Assembly: GCA_045652705.1 (NCBI GenBank) | Contig: JAZRUV010000001.1 | Location: 1-64,000 of the forward strand | DNA: 64,000 bases | Direction of reading: 5' to 3' | Origin: UMGS1649 sp045652705 | Lineage (GTDB): Bacteria > Bacillota > Clostridia > TANB77 > CAG-465 | Part shown: piece by piece, positions 53,262 through 62,990 of the stretch | Layout: every line of letters begins with the position of its first letter | How positions within the stretch are numbered: position 1 is the first letter of the stretch | Program-made: the position numbers and the translations under genes | Notes under the pieces: model-generated | Database searches by the model: none | What the model was told of the DNA's origin: nothing | The model's input: the letters and a program-made list of their open reading frames with translations, nothing else

Positions 53262-54053
53262 CTAATTTTCTATTGTTATATCTAAATAATCTTTATTTTC
53301 TCCCATCTCTCCAGGATTAAACATTATATGAAGTTTACCACCTTTTACGTAGAACTCTTCTAATCCAGTTAAAGAATATGTATATGTCTCTGCATTAAAT
53401 AATTTTTTAGATATTACAAAATCCTTTATTTGTTCTTTTATTATAGTTTTATATGTTGAGCCAAGTATTGCTATAGCCGCCTCATCTTGCGTCATAATTT
53501 TTCTTGCTGCTAAATCTATATTATATGCATAAAGTTTATATGTCACATCAGTTCCTTTGGCATCATCAATAATTCTTTCATAGAATGTAAAAGTTAAAAT
53601 TCTTTTATTATCTACATTACTTTCATATTTGTTATATGTAACTTTGTATGTAAATTTGTTTTCTAAATTTTGAACTTCGTCTTTTACAGAGTTGTATCTT
53701 ACCAAGAATTTGTTCAATATCTCTTCATTTATTTCCGTTAGCTCCTCGCCATCTATTTCAATTTTAGGCACGGCTATATTTGATTTGAATTTTCCTCCAC
53801 TTGATTTATACACATCATTTTTTACTTTATATTTAATATTTGCTACATATTCTTCTGAATATATATCCACCTCTTGATTTGTATTAGTTGAAGTTGCTGG
53901 GATATACATGTCTTGTCCTAAAACTGTAGGTTCTGGTTCGTTTGCCATCATATAAAATGTTGCAACAGTCCCCACACAAGCAAAAAGTACAAACCCGACT
54001 ATGCCGGCTTTAGAGTTTTTCTTGTTATCCCTGTTATAATTCATTGTTTCCAT
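53262..54053 (-). CDS. Membrane-anchored protein of unknown function (DUF3298/RsiV-like region possible)
   Basis: 263 residues with an anchor near 18-36 and an outside domain: IAVPKIEIDGEELTEINEEI, VTYKLYAYNIDLAARKIMT and GGKLHIMFNPGEMG. This order (strands, ELTEIN, later a NP-GE turn) is like DUF3298/DUF4163 domains of sigma-factor regulators. No sigma factor is near. First gene upstream of the microprotein and cdaA. Confidence 0.62.
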   Translation of the reverse strand: METMNYNRDNKKNSKAGIVGFVLFACVGTVATFYMMANEPEPTVLGQDMYIPATSTNTNQEVDIYSEEYVANIKYKVKNDVYKSSGGKFKSNIAVPKIEIDGEELTEINEEILNKFLVRYNSVKDEVQNLENKFTYKVTYNKYESNVDNKRILTFTFYERIIDDAKGTDVTYKLYAYNIDLAARKIMTQDEAAIAILGSTYKTIIKEQIKDFVISKKLFNAETYTYSLTGLEEFYVKGGKLHIMFNPGEMGENKDYLDITIEN

Positions 54054-54136
54054 TTAGTTTACCTCTTTTTTACCACAAAATTTTATCATATATAATATAC
54101 AACTGCAAGGAATATGCTCAAATTATTTAATTTATA

Positions 54137-55132
54137 TTAAGTATTCCTAGCCTGAACACAAGTTATAGCTACAACACCCACTATGTCTTCTGCTTTACAT
54201 CCACGGGATAAGTCATTTATTGGTTTTGCCAAGCCCTGAGTTATTGGGCCATAAGCATTGGCGCCTGCAAAACGTTCAACTAGTTTATAGCCTATATTCC
54301 CAGCGTCAAGATTTGGAAATACTAAAACGTTTGCAGCTCCTGCAACGTGACTTGTTGGTGCTTTAAGTCCCGCAACTTTTTCATCCAGCGCTGCATCAAG
54401 TTGAAGCTCACCATCTATTACAATATCTGGTCTTAAGTTATTAACTATATTTTTTGCTTCCATAACCTTTGTTGTAGCGTCAGACTTTGCACTACCTAAT
54501 GTAGAATAAGATAAAAGTGCTACTTTAGGCTCATTTCCTATAAGCAATTTATATGTATCATTTGCAAGTATTGCAATTTCCGCAAGGTCTGTTTTATCTG
54601 GATTTGGTATTAGCCCGCAGTCCGAAAATATATATTCTTTTTCGTATTTTGAATTTTCTATTTCCATTAAAAAGAAAGATGATACAAGCTTAGTTCCACT
54701 TTTAGCTTTTACTATTTGAAGCGCTGGTCTTAAAGTATCAGCTGTTGAATGACTTGCTCCTGAAACAAGTCCATCTGCTAAACCCAGTTTAACCATTAGA
54801 ACACCAAAGTACACTGGGTCTAACACATATTCGCGAGCCATGTTTACTGTCATACCTTTTTCTTTTCTTAGTTCGTACAAATAATGTACAAATTCTTCGT
54901 AATGTTCACTTTGGGCAGGAGTAATAAATTCAATATCTTCAATACTTATGTGTGCTACTTTTGCCTTACGTAAAGCTTGTAATTTGTCTCCTACTAAAAT
55001 TATTCTTGCAATACCCTGGTCTTTAATAATTCTTGCTGCTTTTATAACCCTCTCATCTTCCGATTCGGGAAGCACTATTGTTTTAATATCTTGTTTTGCT
55101 CTCGCAATAATTTTATCTATTATCTTTTCCAT
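54137..55132 (-). CDS. pta: Phosphate acetyltransferase
   Basis: 331 residues, family length for the short form. SGASHSTADTLRPALQ, DCGLIPNPD and PTSHVAGAANVLVFPNLDAGNIGYK are diagnostic. It converts acetyl-CoA to acetyl phosphate for acetate formation and ATP. No ackA is next to it, unlike many Clostridia. Confidence 0.96.
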   Translation of the reverse strand: MEKIIDKIIARAKQDIKTIVLPESEDERVIKAARIIKDQGIARIILVGDKLQALRKAKVAHISIEDIEFITPAQSEHYEEFVHYLYELRKEKGMTVNMAREYVLDPVYFGVLMVKLGLADGLVSGASHSTADTLRPALQIVKAKSGTKLVSSFFLMEIENSKYEKEYIFSDCGLIPNPDKTDLAEIAILANDTYKLLIGNEPKVALLSYSTLGSAKSDATTKVMEAKNIVNNLRPDIVIDGELQLDAALDEKVAGLKAPTSHVAGAANVLVFPNLDAGNIGYKLVERFAGANAYGPITQGLAKPINDLSRGCKAEDIVGVVAITCVQARNT

Positions 55133-55151
55133 TAGTTTCTCCCAACAACAA

Positions 55152-55748
55152 TTAAAATAATTTGTTTTCTTTTCCTGCTATTATTCTTTCAATATTTGCT
55201 CTATGATTATATACAACTACAGCAACTGTAATAAGTAATAGTAAAAAGTTATAATTTGTAGCCATAAATATATCTAGTACTACAAGCATTATAGAACCTG
55301 TAATACTTCCTAAGGACACCATACGAGACACAGCTATCACTGCTACACCTATTCCTATACATATTAGTGCTATTTTCCAGTCAACTATTATTGCAGACAT
55401 TAAAAATACTGCAACACCTTTTCCGCCTTTAAATCCATAATATACTGGAAATGAATGCCCAAGAACAGATGCTAACATATATAATGTTTTAACACTAGAC
55501 GAAATATTTTCCTTGAACATCCATGCCACTAGACATATAACTCCATAGGGAATCACTACTTTTAAAAGGTCTAGTATAAACACTAAAGCTCCTATACCTT
55601 TTCCCATAGTCCTTATTGCATTTGTTGTTCCTGCGTTCTTACTTCCCAAATTACGTATGTCTGTTTTTAAAACTCTTTTTGAAATTACTATAGCAGGGTT
55701 TATTGCTGCTATTAAGTAAGCTATTAAAAATGTAACTATATATAACAT
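55152..55748 (-). CDS. plsY: PlsY, glycerol-3-phosphate acyltransferase
   Basis: 198 residues, five membrane helices, motifs GSKNAGTTNAIR and GHSFPVYYGFKGGKGVA. It adds the first acyl chain from acyl-phosphate to glycerol-3-phosphate in membrane lipid synthesis. It touches the der stop, the common der-plsY order. Confidence 0.97.
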   Translation of the reverse strand: MLYIVTFLIAYLIAAINPAIVISKRVLKTDIRNLGSKNAGTTNAIRTMGKGIGALVFILDLLKVVIPYGVICLVAWMFKENISSSVKTLYMLASVLGHSFPVYYGFKGGKGVAVFLMSAIIVDWKIALICIGIGVAVIAVSRMVSLGSITGSIMLVVLDIFMATNYNFLLLLITVAVVVYNHRANIERIIAGKENKLF

Positions 55749-57076
55749 TATTCTTCTTTTTCTCCCCTTTGTCTTACAACAATATTGATTGGAGTGCCCT
55801 CTAAATCAAAATGCTGTCTAAATACATTTTCCATGTGTCTAATGTATGAAAAATGTGCTAAGTTTTTATCGTTTACAAAAAGTACAAATGTTGGCGGATT
55901 AGCCTTAACCTCTGTTCCATAATAAATTTTAAGTCTTTTACCTTTATCTGTCGGTGGTGGAACTATTGCTACAGCTTCCATGATTATTTCATTTAATACA
56001 CTTGTAGAAACTCTTAGGCTATTTGCCGCATACACTTTGTTTACAATATTAAATATATCCTCTACCCTTTTACCAGTCTCGGCAGAAAGTGTAAGTATTG
56101 GCGCATAAGACATAAATTTAAAGCTTTTTCTAACTTCTTTTGCATATGATGCCGGTGTCGTTTCTTCTTTATTTACTAAATCCCACTTGTTTACACCTAT
56201 TATCATAGCCTTGCCTTTTTCGTGTGCATAACCTGCAATTTTTTCGTCTTGGTCTGTTACACCTTCTAATGCATCTATTAAAATTATAGCAACATCTGCT
56301 CTATCTATTGCAGCTCTTGCTTTTACTATACTGTATTTTTCTATATTATCATAAACTTTATTTTTCTTTCTAATTCCAGCCGTGTCTATAAATACATAAT
56401 TGCCATATCTGTTTGAAATTTTACTGTCTGTTGCATCTCTTGTTGTCCCAGCAACATTACTTACAATAGCTCTTTCTTCTCCTAATATTTTATTTACTAA
56501 TGAAGATTTACCAACATTTGGTTTGCCAATAATTGCAACTTTAATACTTGTTTCATCTTCTTCTGTTTCAGGTATTTCTTTAAAGCTATCATATATTGCG
56601 TCTAGCACTTCACCAATTCCAAGTTTTGCTCTTGCTGAAACCGCTAGGGGTTCACCCAAGCCTAAGTTATAAAATTCATATATGTCTTCTGGTGGAAGCC
56701 CTACATTATCTACCTTATTGCAAACAAGTATTACAGGCTTACGAGTACGTCTTAACATTGTTGCAACTTCCATATCTTGTGCCACAAGTCCAGCTCTTAT
56801 ATCTACAACAAACACTATAACATCCGCCATATCCATAGCTAGCTCTGCTTGTCTTCTCATCCCTTTATATATAACGTCATCTGTTTTAGGTTCTATTCCA
56901 CCTGTATCTACTATTTGAAATGTCGTACCTCTCCACTCACAATCAGCATATATTCTATCCCTTGTAACTCCTGGCTCGTCTGAAACTATAGATAAGGCTT
57001 CTCCTGCAAGCAAATTAAAAAAAGTAGATTTACCTACATTCGGTCTTCCCACTATCGCAACTATTTTCTTTGACAT
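55748..57076 (-). CDS. der: Der (EngA), ribosome assembly GTPase
   Basis: 442 residues with two GTPase domains: GRPNVGKSTFFN (about 8-19) and GKPNVGKSSLVN (about 183-194), each with NKxD (CNKVD, VNKWD), and a C-terminal KH-like domain. It matures the 50S subunit. Confidence 0.98.
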   Translation of the reverse strand: MSKKIVAIVGRPNVGKSTFFNLLAGEALSIVSDEPGVTRDRIYADCEWRGTTFQIVDTGGIEPKTDDVIYKGMRRQAELAMDMADVIVFVVDIRAGLVAQDMEVATMLRRTRKPVILVCNKVDNVGLPPEDIYEFYNLGLGEPLAVSARAKLGIGEVLDAIYDSFKEIPETEEDETSIKVAIIGKPNVGKSSLVNKILGEERAIVSNVAGTTRDATDSKISNRYGNYVFIDTAGIRKKNKVYDNIEKYSIVKARAAIDRADVAIILIDALEGVTDQDEKIAGYAHEKGKAMIIGVNKWDLVNKEETTPASYAKEVRKSFKFMSYAPILTLSAETGKRVEDIFNIVNKVYAANSLRVSTSVLNEIIMEAVAIVPPPTDKGKRLKIYYGTEVKANPPTFVLFVNDKNLAHFSYIRHMENVFRQHFDLEGTPINIVVRQRGEKEE

Positions 57077-57198
57077 TTTTTCACCTTCTTTTATCCTATA
57101 TATTTTACATTAATTTTAACTTAAAGTAAAGGTTTTGATGTGAATTTCCAAATTTCTCTTTGTAACATATTTATGCAAAAAATGTCACATAAATGTAG

Positions 57199-57226
57199 TT
57201 GTATTTATGTCTGGTTGTAATATAAT
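57199..57226 (+). promoter_or_regulatory. Promoter for the MFS gene
   Basis: TTGTAT (57199-57204), 16-nt spacer, TATAAT (57221-57226). Confidence 0.6.
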
Positions 57227-57267
57227 TAAAATATATTATTGTGTATTTATTTTACAAAGGAGAAGTT

Positions 57268-58515
57268 ATGCAAAGAAACATAAAATTATTTCCAGTATAT
57301 AAATTATTTTCATACGATATACTGTTTTATTATGCCGTTTCAATACTGTTCTTAACTGGCGCAAAAGGGTTTAGCTTGTCTCAAGTAGCTTTGCTTTCTA
57401 GTATCTATTCTTTTGCCGCAATACTAAGTCAAATACCGGCATCTATTGTTGCAGATAAAATCGGCCTTAGAAATTCTATGATAGCCGGTAACATTTTAAT
57501 TATGATATGGGCAATATTTTATTTAATAATCCCAACGTTTAGCCTAATTATTGTAGCAGATTTCTGTTGTGCTTTTGGGTTTGCATTAAAAGGGGTTTCG
57601 GAATCACCTTTCTTATATTCTAGCTTAAAGAAAATGAACAAAGTCTCAGATTTCGCAAAGGTTGAAAGTAAAGGCTCTTCCCTATACTTTATAGTTGAAG
57701 CCATTGCAAGTATAGCTGCTGGATATTTATATTTTATAAACGCATATTTACCAATGATTTTTTCAACAACTTGCGCTTTAATTTCAACAGTATTGGCATT
57801 TTACATGAAACCAATTAAGACGTTAGATAAAGATAAAAGAACTGCTAAAGAAAGATTTACTGAAATGTTCGGCGGATTTAAGTTTATATTTAAATCTAAA
57901 AGGCTACACGCAATACTAATATTTGCTTGTGTTTTTTATGGAGTACTTTCGTTATCCAATATGTATATTAAAACTTTCTTAAACGATATAAATGTATCTT
58001 CTAAGATGTTTGGTTACATATTTGCCATTGCATCAGTAGCCTCAGCCGTAGGTTCAATGGTTCAAGACAAAATAGAAAAGAGACATAGAAACAAAACACT
58101 AACAACAATATCTATTACCTACATATTGTCTTTTGTACTTCTTGGAATGATTGCTTTAATATTTAAAAACTATAACATATTATTAACAGCTGGTATTATT
58201 ATATTTTTAATACAATCATTAGTAAAAGGGGCTTACAGAATAATAATAAAAGAATATGTAAGTCGTTATACAACTTCATCTATAAGGTCAAAGCTTATGT
58301 CTATATATTATTTAGCTGAATCTTTTGGTTCTGCAATATTAATGTTTATAGCAAGTAAAACAATAGATTTAGTTCCAATTGGTGTAAGTTACTGTGTATT
58401 TGGATTTTGTTTATTTATAGTAATGATACTTATTCTTAACTATATGTCTTCAAGAATGGGCCTTGACCCTTCTAAATATGGGAAAAGTGATAGAATGGAT
58501 TTACAGGAAGAATAA
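57268..58515 (+). CDS. MFS transporter
   Basis: The start is ATG 57268 after AAAGGAG; a GTG nine codons upstream lies before this RBS. The 415 residues hold about 12 membrane helices. The loop 2-3 block (VADKIGLRNSMIAG) is a variant of the MFS motif A. A charged middle loop (KPIKTLDKDKRTAKERFTEM) splits the halves. Drug, sugar or metabolite transport is possible; substrate unknown. Confidence 0.88.
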   Translation: MQRNIKLFPVYKLFSYDILFYYAVSILFLTGAKGFSLSQVALLSSIYSFAAILSQIPASIVADKIGLRNSMIAGNILIMIWAIFYLIIPTFSLIIVADFCCAFGFALKGVSESPFLYSSLKKMNKVSDFAKVESKGSSLYFIVEAIASIAAGYLYFINAYLPMIFSTTCALISTVLAFYMKPIKTLDKDKRTAKERFTEMFGGFKFIFKSKRLHAILIFACVFYGVLSLSNMYIKTFLNDINVSSKMFGYIFAIASVASAVGSMVQDKIEKRHRNKTLTTISITYILSFVLLGMIALIFKNYNILLTAGIIIFLIQSLVKGAYRIIIKEYVSRYTTSSIRSKLMSIYYLAESFGSAILMFIASKTIDLVPIGVSYCVFGFCLFIVMILILNYMSSRMGLDPSKYGKSDRMDLQEE

Positions 58516-58565
58516 ATTACCAATATTAAATAAAACAAATTTATATATTATAAAACATATAATAA

Positions 58566-58591
58566 ACCAAGTCATTTTAATATGACTTGGT
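58566..58591. terminator. Bidirectional terminator between convergent genes
   Basis: ACCAAGTCAT (58566-58575) pairs with ATGACTTGGT (58582-58591). Confidence 0.75.
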
Positions 58592-58606
58592 ATTATTTTA
58601 TTATGT

Positions 58607-59644
58607 TTAATTTATACAGATATATTCTGGTGTTCTAGCACTTGTTATTTGTGCTGTTTTCCCAGTTGTTATATCTAATTTGTTTATCCCTATTGTCCCT
58701 ACCACTGTATAATAAATTGCATTTCCATCTATTTGAATTGACTCAATATTTTTCTTTATAACAAGCTTTATTTCTTTAGTTTTTGTATTATACATATACA
58801 GTGTATTGTTATCGCTTTTATTTATATAATATATAACATCTTTGTAGCAAACAACATTCTCTGCTTTTGCAATTTTACTATCTACTACTTTTTGTATTTT
58901 TCCACCAGATTTAGAAACCACATATAAATTAGTGTCTTTTGAATTTATAAAATATATATTATCTCCATTTAATATCATACTAGTAACAATATATTTGTCA
59001 GATAATTCTTTTTCTTTTTTACCATTTAAATTATATTTTATTATGCTTTTACTTGTTTTTCCTGCTGTTATGACATAAATATTATTACCATCTATAACAA
59101 ATCCAAAACATTTTCCATTGATTATTTTCTTAGTTTCTCCTGAACTTACAACATATTTATATATTCCATCATCTAATTTTAAATATATAGCCTCTTCCTG
59201 AACTAAATAATCTTGTACTTTTTTATCTGAAATTTGCACTTTCTCGTTAGTCAATAAATCTATTGAGTATAACTTTCCTGCACAAACACCATATAACTTA
59301 TTCTCTACAACTTTAATATTGCTAAAGTTTTCACTGCCAATTATTTGTGTTCTTGATTCATCATAAGATTTATATAGCATAACTGATGTATTTCCATCTT
59401 TAGTATAAGGTTCAGATACGTAATACATTGTCATAGTCCTAGCAAGTTTTGTTTCTTCAACTACTTTATTTGCTAGTTTAGTAACATTGTTATATACGTT
59501 AAGTTGTTTAAAAACATAAACTCCAAGTAATACTACCACTATAATTAAAAGGACGTACTTAAGCTTAGAAAGCCAAAAATTGCTTTTCTTTTTGCTTTTT
59601 AAATATTCTTTTCTAGTCATTGTATTACCATTAGAATATTCCAC
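58607..59644 (-). CDS. Membrane-anchored beta-propeller-like protein (DUF5050 type)
   Basis: The start is GTG 59644, five nt after GGAGGTG. The 345 residues have a helix near residues 30-48 and at least five repeated strand units such as GDNIYFINSKDTNLYVVSK and GNAIYYTV, with a repeat of about 40 residues, as in DUF5050/TolB-like propellers. It would sit outside the membrane, probably binding a ligand or wall component. Confidence 0.75.
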   Translation of the reverse strand: MEYSNGNTMTRKEYLKSKKKSNFWLSKLKYVLLIIVVVLLGVYVFKQLNVYNNVTKLANKVVEETKLARTMTMYYVSEPYTKDGNTSVMLYKSYDESRTQIIGSENFSNIKVVENKLYGVCAGKLYSIDLLTNEKVQISDKKVQDYLVQEEAIYLKLDDGIYKYVVSSGETKKIINGKCFGFVIDGNNIYVITAGKTSKSIIKYNLNGKKEKELSDKYIVTSMILNGDNIYFINSKDTNLYVVSKSGGKIQKVVDSKIAKAENVVCYKDVIYYINKSDNNTLYMYNTKTKEIKLVIKKNIESIQIDGNAIYYTVVGTIGINKLDITTGKTAQITSARTPEYICIN

Positions 59645-59742
59645 GATAGCACCTCCTCTAATACATTTATTATACTCTCCCTCAAGCATTTTTTCAACAA
59701 AATATTGTATATTTATTAATATATTTTTTTATTAATATACGA

Positions 59743-59782
59743 AAAAAGAATAAGCTTTGAAATATCAAAACTTATTCTTTTT
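59743..59782. terminator. Terminator of 59787 (leftward)
   Basis: A near-perfect stem joins GAATAAGCTTTGA to TCAAAACTTATTC around AATA, with T-runs on both sides. Confidence 0.75.
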
Positions 59783-59786
59783 ATTG

Positions 59787-60548
59787 TTACTTTTTAAGCA
59801 TAATACCATATCTTCCCGAGCGATAATACATTCCGGGATATGCAATTTGTAAAGCCCTTAAAACACTTCTATTTCCAATGTGCGCAAGCAGGCCGTCCAA
59901 ATTGTTGTCAATAAAATCTTGCTTTGTAAGATTACAGGCTTGTTCAGGAGTAAGCTGTAGCTTTTCTTCTACAAGCCACTTAATAGCAGGAACTACTTCG
60001 TCTTCGTGCCAAGGCCAAATTACAGTTATCTCCCACTTTTTATACTTATCTTTAGCCACTGTGTTTAGCAAATTAAACAAACTTCCTGCATTGTGCATTG
60101 CTTTGCTACCACCATATCTTATAATAAGTTCAGCATTTATCTTTCTGTAGTCTTCCTTGGTGCGAAGCTTTATTTTTTCCTTTTTTGCTACCCATAAAAG
60201 AAAATCTCGCCTATTTTCCTCGCTCTTCCAAAAGTTTTGTGGTACTTTTTCAAATTCCCACGCTTTCAATTTCCATTCCGGAAAACAGTAGATAAGCATC
60301 TCTACGTCTCTATTATTGAAGAACTTCTTAGCGCCTCCAAGACAATTATCCTGTAAAAATACGTGATTTACTTTTGTCAAAACGTCTTCTCGAGTATAAC
60401 CATGAAGTGTTAAGATAAGATGCCGGACCATAACCTTGATACTTTTTTTGTCGAGATAGTTGTTAGGAAAAGTTTTTAACTTTCCCTGAAGCAACATCCC
60501 ATACATAGTGATAGGGTCTAATCCCAAGTGATTCTTATATTTTGCCAC
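59787..60548 (-). CDS. Unknown soluble protein, 253 aa
   Basis: The start is GTG 60548 after GGAGG. It has several repeated helix blocks with W/F-P-E-W-like patterns (CFPEWKLKAWEFEKVPQNFW, ITVIWPWHEDEVVPAIKWL). A similar P-x2-FW-x2-EENRxxxLxW pattern appears in Clostridia proteins of no known function. Codon use has more G/C than the neighbours. No catalytic motif seen. Confidence 0.6.
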   Translation of the reverse strand: MAKYKNHLGLDPITMYGMLLQGKLKTFPNNYLDKKSIKVMVRHLILTLHGYTREDVLTKVNHVFLQDNCLGGAKKFFNNRDVEMLIYCFPEWKLKAWEFEKVPQNFWKSEENRRDFLLWVAKKEKIKLRTKEDYRKINAELIIRYGGSKAMHNAGSLFNLLNTVAKDKYKKWEITVIWPWHEDEVVPAIKWLVEEKLQLTPEQACNLTKQDFIDNNLDGLLAHIGNRSVLRALQIAYPGMYYRSGRYGIMLKK

Positions 60549-60683
60549 TTTATTACCTCCAAATTATTGTTAGTTTTAATAAAATCCCTTCTTGTATTTT
60601 ACCACAAAAAGAGATTTTTATCAATATTATGTGAAGTGATTTCGTTAAATGCATGTATTTTCTGCACAAATAATTGAATTACA

Positions 60684-61076
60684 TTATTCTACATAATCAT
60701 ATTCCCAAAGACTTAATTTGCCATTAACAGATATATGCTCTATTTCTTGAACGTTTTCTAATTTAAATCCGTAACCTTTCCAATTGTCTTTCATCGCTAT
60801 ACCTTTATATACCAACGGATCTTTTGGTACTACTTGCTCTCTAAAATTATCATCGACAAAAATACAATCTGTTAATGTTGCTTTAGCTATAACACATCCA
60901 AGTGGATATTCCAAATTTAGATGTTCAAATCTTTGCATAGCCTCTTTATCTACACCTTTCCCAGCATGTATTAATATGTTTCCCCTATAGTTAGTTTTCC
61001 ATGTTCTAAATTCATATTCTTTATATCCCTTGGCAATCAATGTTGCCCATGGTTGTTTTATAGTTATAACTTTCAT
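60684..61076 (-). CDS. ASCH-domain protein
   Basis: 130 residues starting ITIKQPWATLIAKGYKEYEFR, which holds the ASCH motif G-x-K-x2-E-x-R in the RNA-binding cleft. ASCH proteins act in RNA or nucleoside modification, e.g. amidohydrolase on acetylated cytidine. It overlaps the GNAT gene by 4 bp (ATGA), so they are probably translated together. Confidence 0.85.
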   Translation of the reverse strand: MKVITIKQPWATLIAKGYKEYEFRTWKTNYRGNILIHAGKGVDKEAMQRFEHLNLEYPLGCVIAKATLTDCIFVDDNFREQVVPKDPLVYKGIAMKDNWKGYGFKLENVQEIEHISVNGKLSLWEYDYVE

Positions 61077-61657
61077 TTGTATCTCCTTATCACACTACAG
61101 TTTTTCTCAACTCTACTACCACCTATTGTTGCATAATATATTTGAAATACATCTTTTATTATTTTATCTTCACTTTCTATTTTATCCATAATAGGAAGTA
61201 ATAGCGGTGTATAGATAACCTTATATAATATAAAATCACAATTAAGTTCAATAAACCCTAGCTTTTTATAAAACTGCATTCTTCTTTGTCTTAACTCGTT
61301 TTCTTTTTTGTCTTTACCTAATCCCAATTTTTCTACTTCTATAAATATCCCTTTATATTTACTACTCATTTGTTTTAGCCTATCTATAGCTTGCGTACCA
61401 TATCCTCTACCCTGAAACTCAGGTAATATTGCAAAGTAATCTACTTGAAAATAGCCATTTTTGTCTAATGAATTAGCCAAAACAAACCCCACAAAATCTT
61501 CACCACTGGTTATTTCAAATATTTGTAATATTGACTTTTTAAAAGCCGTTTCTAATTGTTTATATGATTTTCTTTCAGAGTCTGGAAATAATTTTAAATA
61601 TTCCGGATATATTTTATTTTTAAATCTATTTATATCTACTCCTACTAATTCTAACAT
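61073..61657 (-). CDS. GNAT acetyltransferase
   Basis: The start is ATG 61657 after AAGGAG. The 194 residues have VDYFAILPEFQGRGYGTQAI, the acetyl-CoA loop (Q-x2-GxG), and a long C-terminal extension. Partnered with the ASCH gene by an ATGA overlap, it may modify RNA, nucleosides or a small molecule; the target is unknown. Confidence 0.85.
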   Translation of the reverse strand: MLELVGVDINRFKNKIYPEYLKLFPDSERKSYKQLETAFKKSILQIFEITSGEDFVGFVLANSLDKNGYFQVDYFAILPEFQGRGYGTQAIDRLKQMSSKYKGIFIEVEKLGLGKDKKENELRQRRMQFYKKLGFIELNCDFILYKVIYTPLLLPIMDKIESEDKIIKDVFQIYYATIGGSRVEKNCSVIRRYK

Positions 61658-61693
61658 TTTTATTTGCTCCTTAATTAATAACAAAATTAATAA

Positions 61694-62872
61694 TTAATAT
61701 TTTAAGAATAATTTTACTACTCTTTTTGCAATCTTGTATGCAGGTCCCTCTAATTCTTTTCTTGCATTTTTTAATTCCTTACGTATTTCTATCCCTTGTG
61801 GACAATGCTTCTCACATTTGCCACATTCAATACAATTTGATGCTGATGTAGATTCTTTTCTAAGAAGTGTGCACATAACATACTCTTTTATTCCTACAAA
61901 TTTATTATCTGTATAGCATTTATTATACGCCGAAAAAGTTCCTGGTATATCTACATTCTTAGGACAAGGCATACAATAGCGGCAGCCCGTGCATCCCACT
62001 TTCATATTGTCATTTATAGCTAATACTACTTTTTTCAACAGTTCTTCATCTTGCTCACTAAATTCTCCTACTTTTGATGTAGATGCCACTTTAATATTCT
62101 CCTCTACCATTTCCTTAGAATTCATACCGGATAGAACGCACATAACTTCTTTTTGATTCCACAGCCATCTAAAAGCCCACTCGGCAGGAGTACGCTTAAT
62201 ATGATAGTTTTCAAATAACGTCTTCGCCTTATCTGGCAAAGCATTTACAAGTCTTCCTCCACGAAGCGGCTCCATAATAATTACTGGTATACCTTTACTT
62301 GCCGCATAATTTAATCCTGTTCTACCCGCTTGAGAATGCTCATCTAAATAATTGTATTGTATTTGGCAAAAGTCCCAATCATATGCGTCAATAAGCTTAC
62401 AAAACATATCTGAATTCCCGTGATATGAAAAACCTATTTGACGTATTATACCTTTTTGTTTTTTGTCCTCTAACCACTCAAGAATACCAAGCTCTACAAG
62501 GCGTTCCCAGCTCTTTACGTCCGTCAACATATGCATTAAGTAATAATCTATGTAATCTGTCTTTAAACGTCTTAATTCTTCGTTAAGACACTTTTCAGCC
62601 CCTTCTTTTGACTTAATCATATACTGAGGGAGTTTTGTCGCAATATATACTTTATCTCTAATTTTATTTCTTTCAAATATTTCACCTATAGCAGCTTCAC
62701 TTCCAGGATAAATGTATGCCGTATCGTAGTAATTTACTCCTGCTTCATAGGCCATCATTACCTCTTGTTCAGCCTTTTTTATATCTATCTTGCCCGCCTT
62801 TTGAGTAAAACGCATACAACCATACCCTAGTACAGATATTTTATTGTTATATTTATCTAAACGATATTCCAT
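61694..62872 (-). CDS. Aldo/keto reductase with C-terminal ferredoxin domain
   Basis: 392 residues: AKR fold with YYDTAYIYPGSE (catalytic Tyr), and a C-terminal 2[4Fe-4S] domain (CTGCRYCMPCPKNVD, then CIECGKCEKHCPQGIEI). Such anaerobe enzymes use ferredoxin or NAD(P)H to reduce unknown aldehydes or ketones. Confidence 0.93.
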   Translation of the reverse strand: MEYRLDKYNNKISVLGYGCMRFTQKAGKIDIKKAEQEVMMAYEAGVNYYDTAYIYPGSEAAIGEIFERNKIRDKVYIATKLPQYMIKSKEGAEKCLNEELRRLKTDYIDYYLMHMLTDVKSWERLVELGILEWLEDKKQKGIIRQIGFSYHGNSDMFCKLIDAYDWDFCQIQYNYLDEHSQAGRTGLNYAASKGIPVIIMEPLRGGRLVNALPDKAKTLFENYHIKRTPAEWAFRWLWNQKEVMCVLSGMNSKEMVEENIKVASTSKVGEFSEQDEELLKKVVLAINDNMKVGCTGCRYCMPCPKNVDIPGTFSAYNKCYTDNKFVGIKEYVMCTLLRKESTSASNCIECGKCEKHCPQGIEIRKELKNARKELEGPAYKIAKRVVKLFLKY

Positions 62873-62990
62873 ATTCCACCCCTTTATTTATATATATTTA
62901 TTGTTGAAATTATATCATTACAAAAAAATATATTCAACTACAAATAACCACGACAAAAGATTAGTGATTATCACTAACCTTTTAATATAT

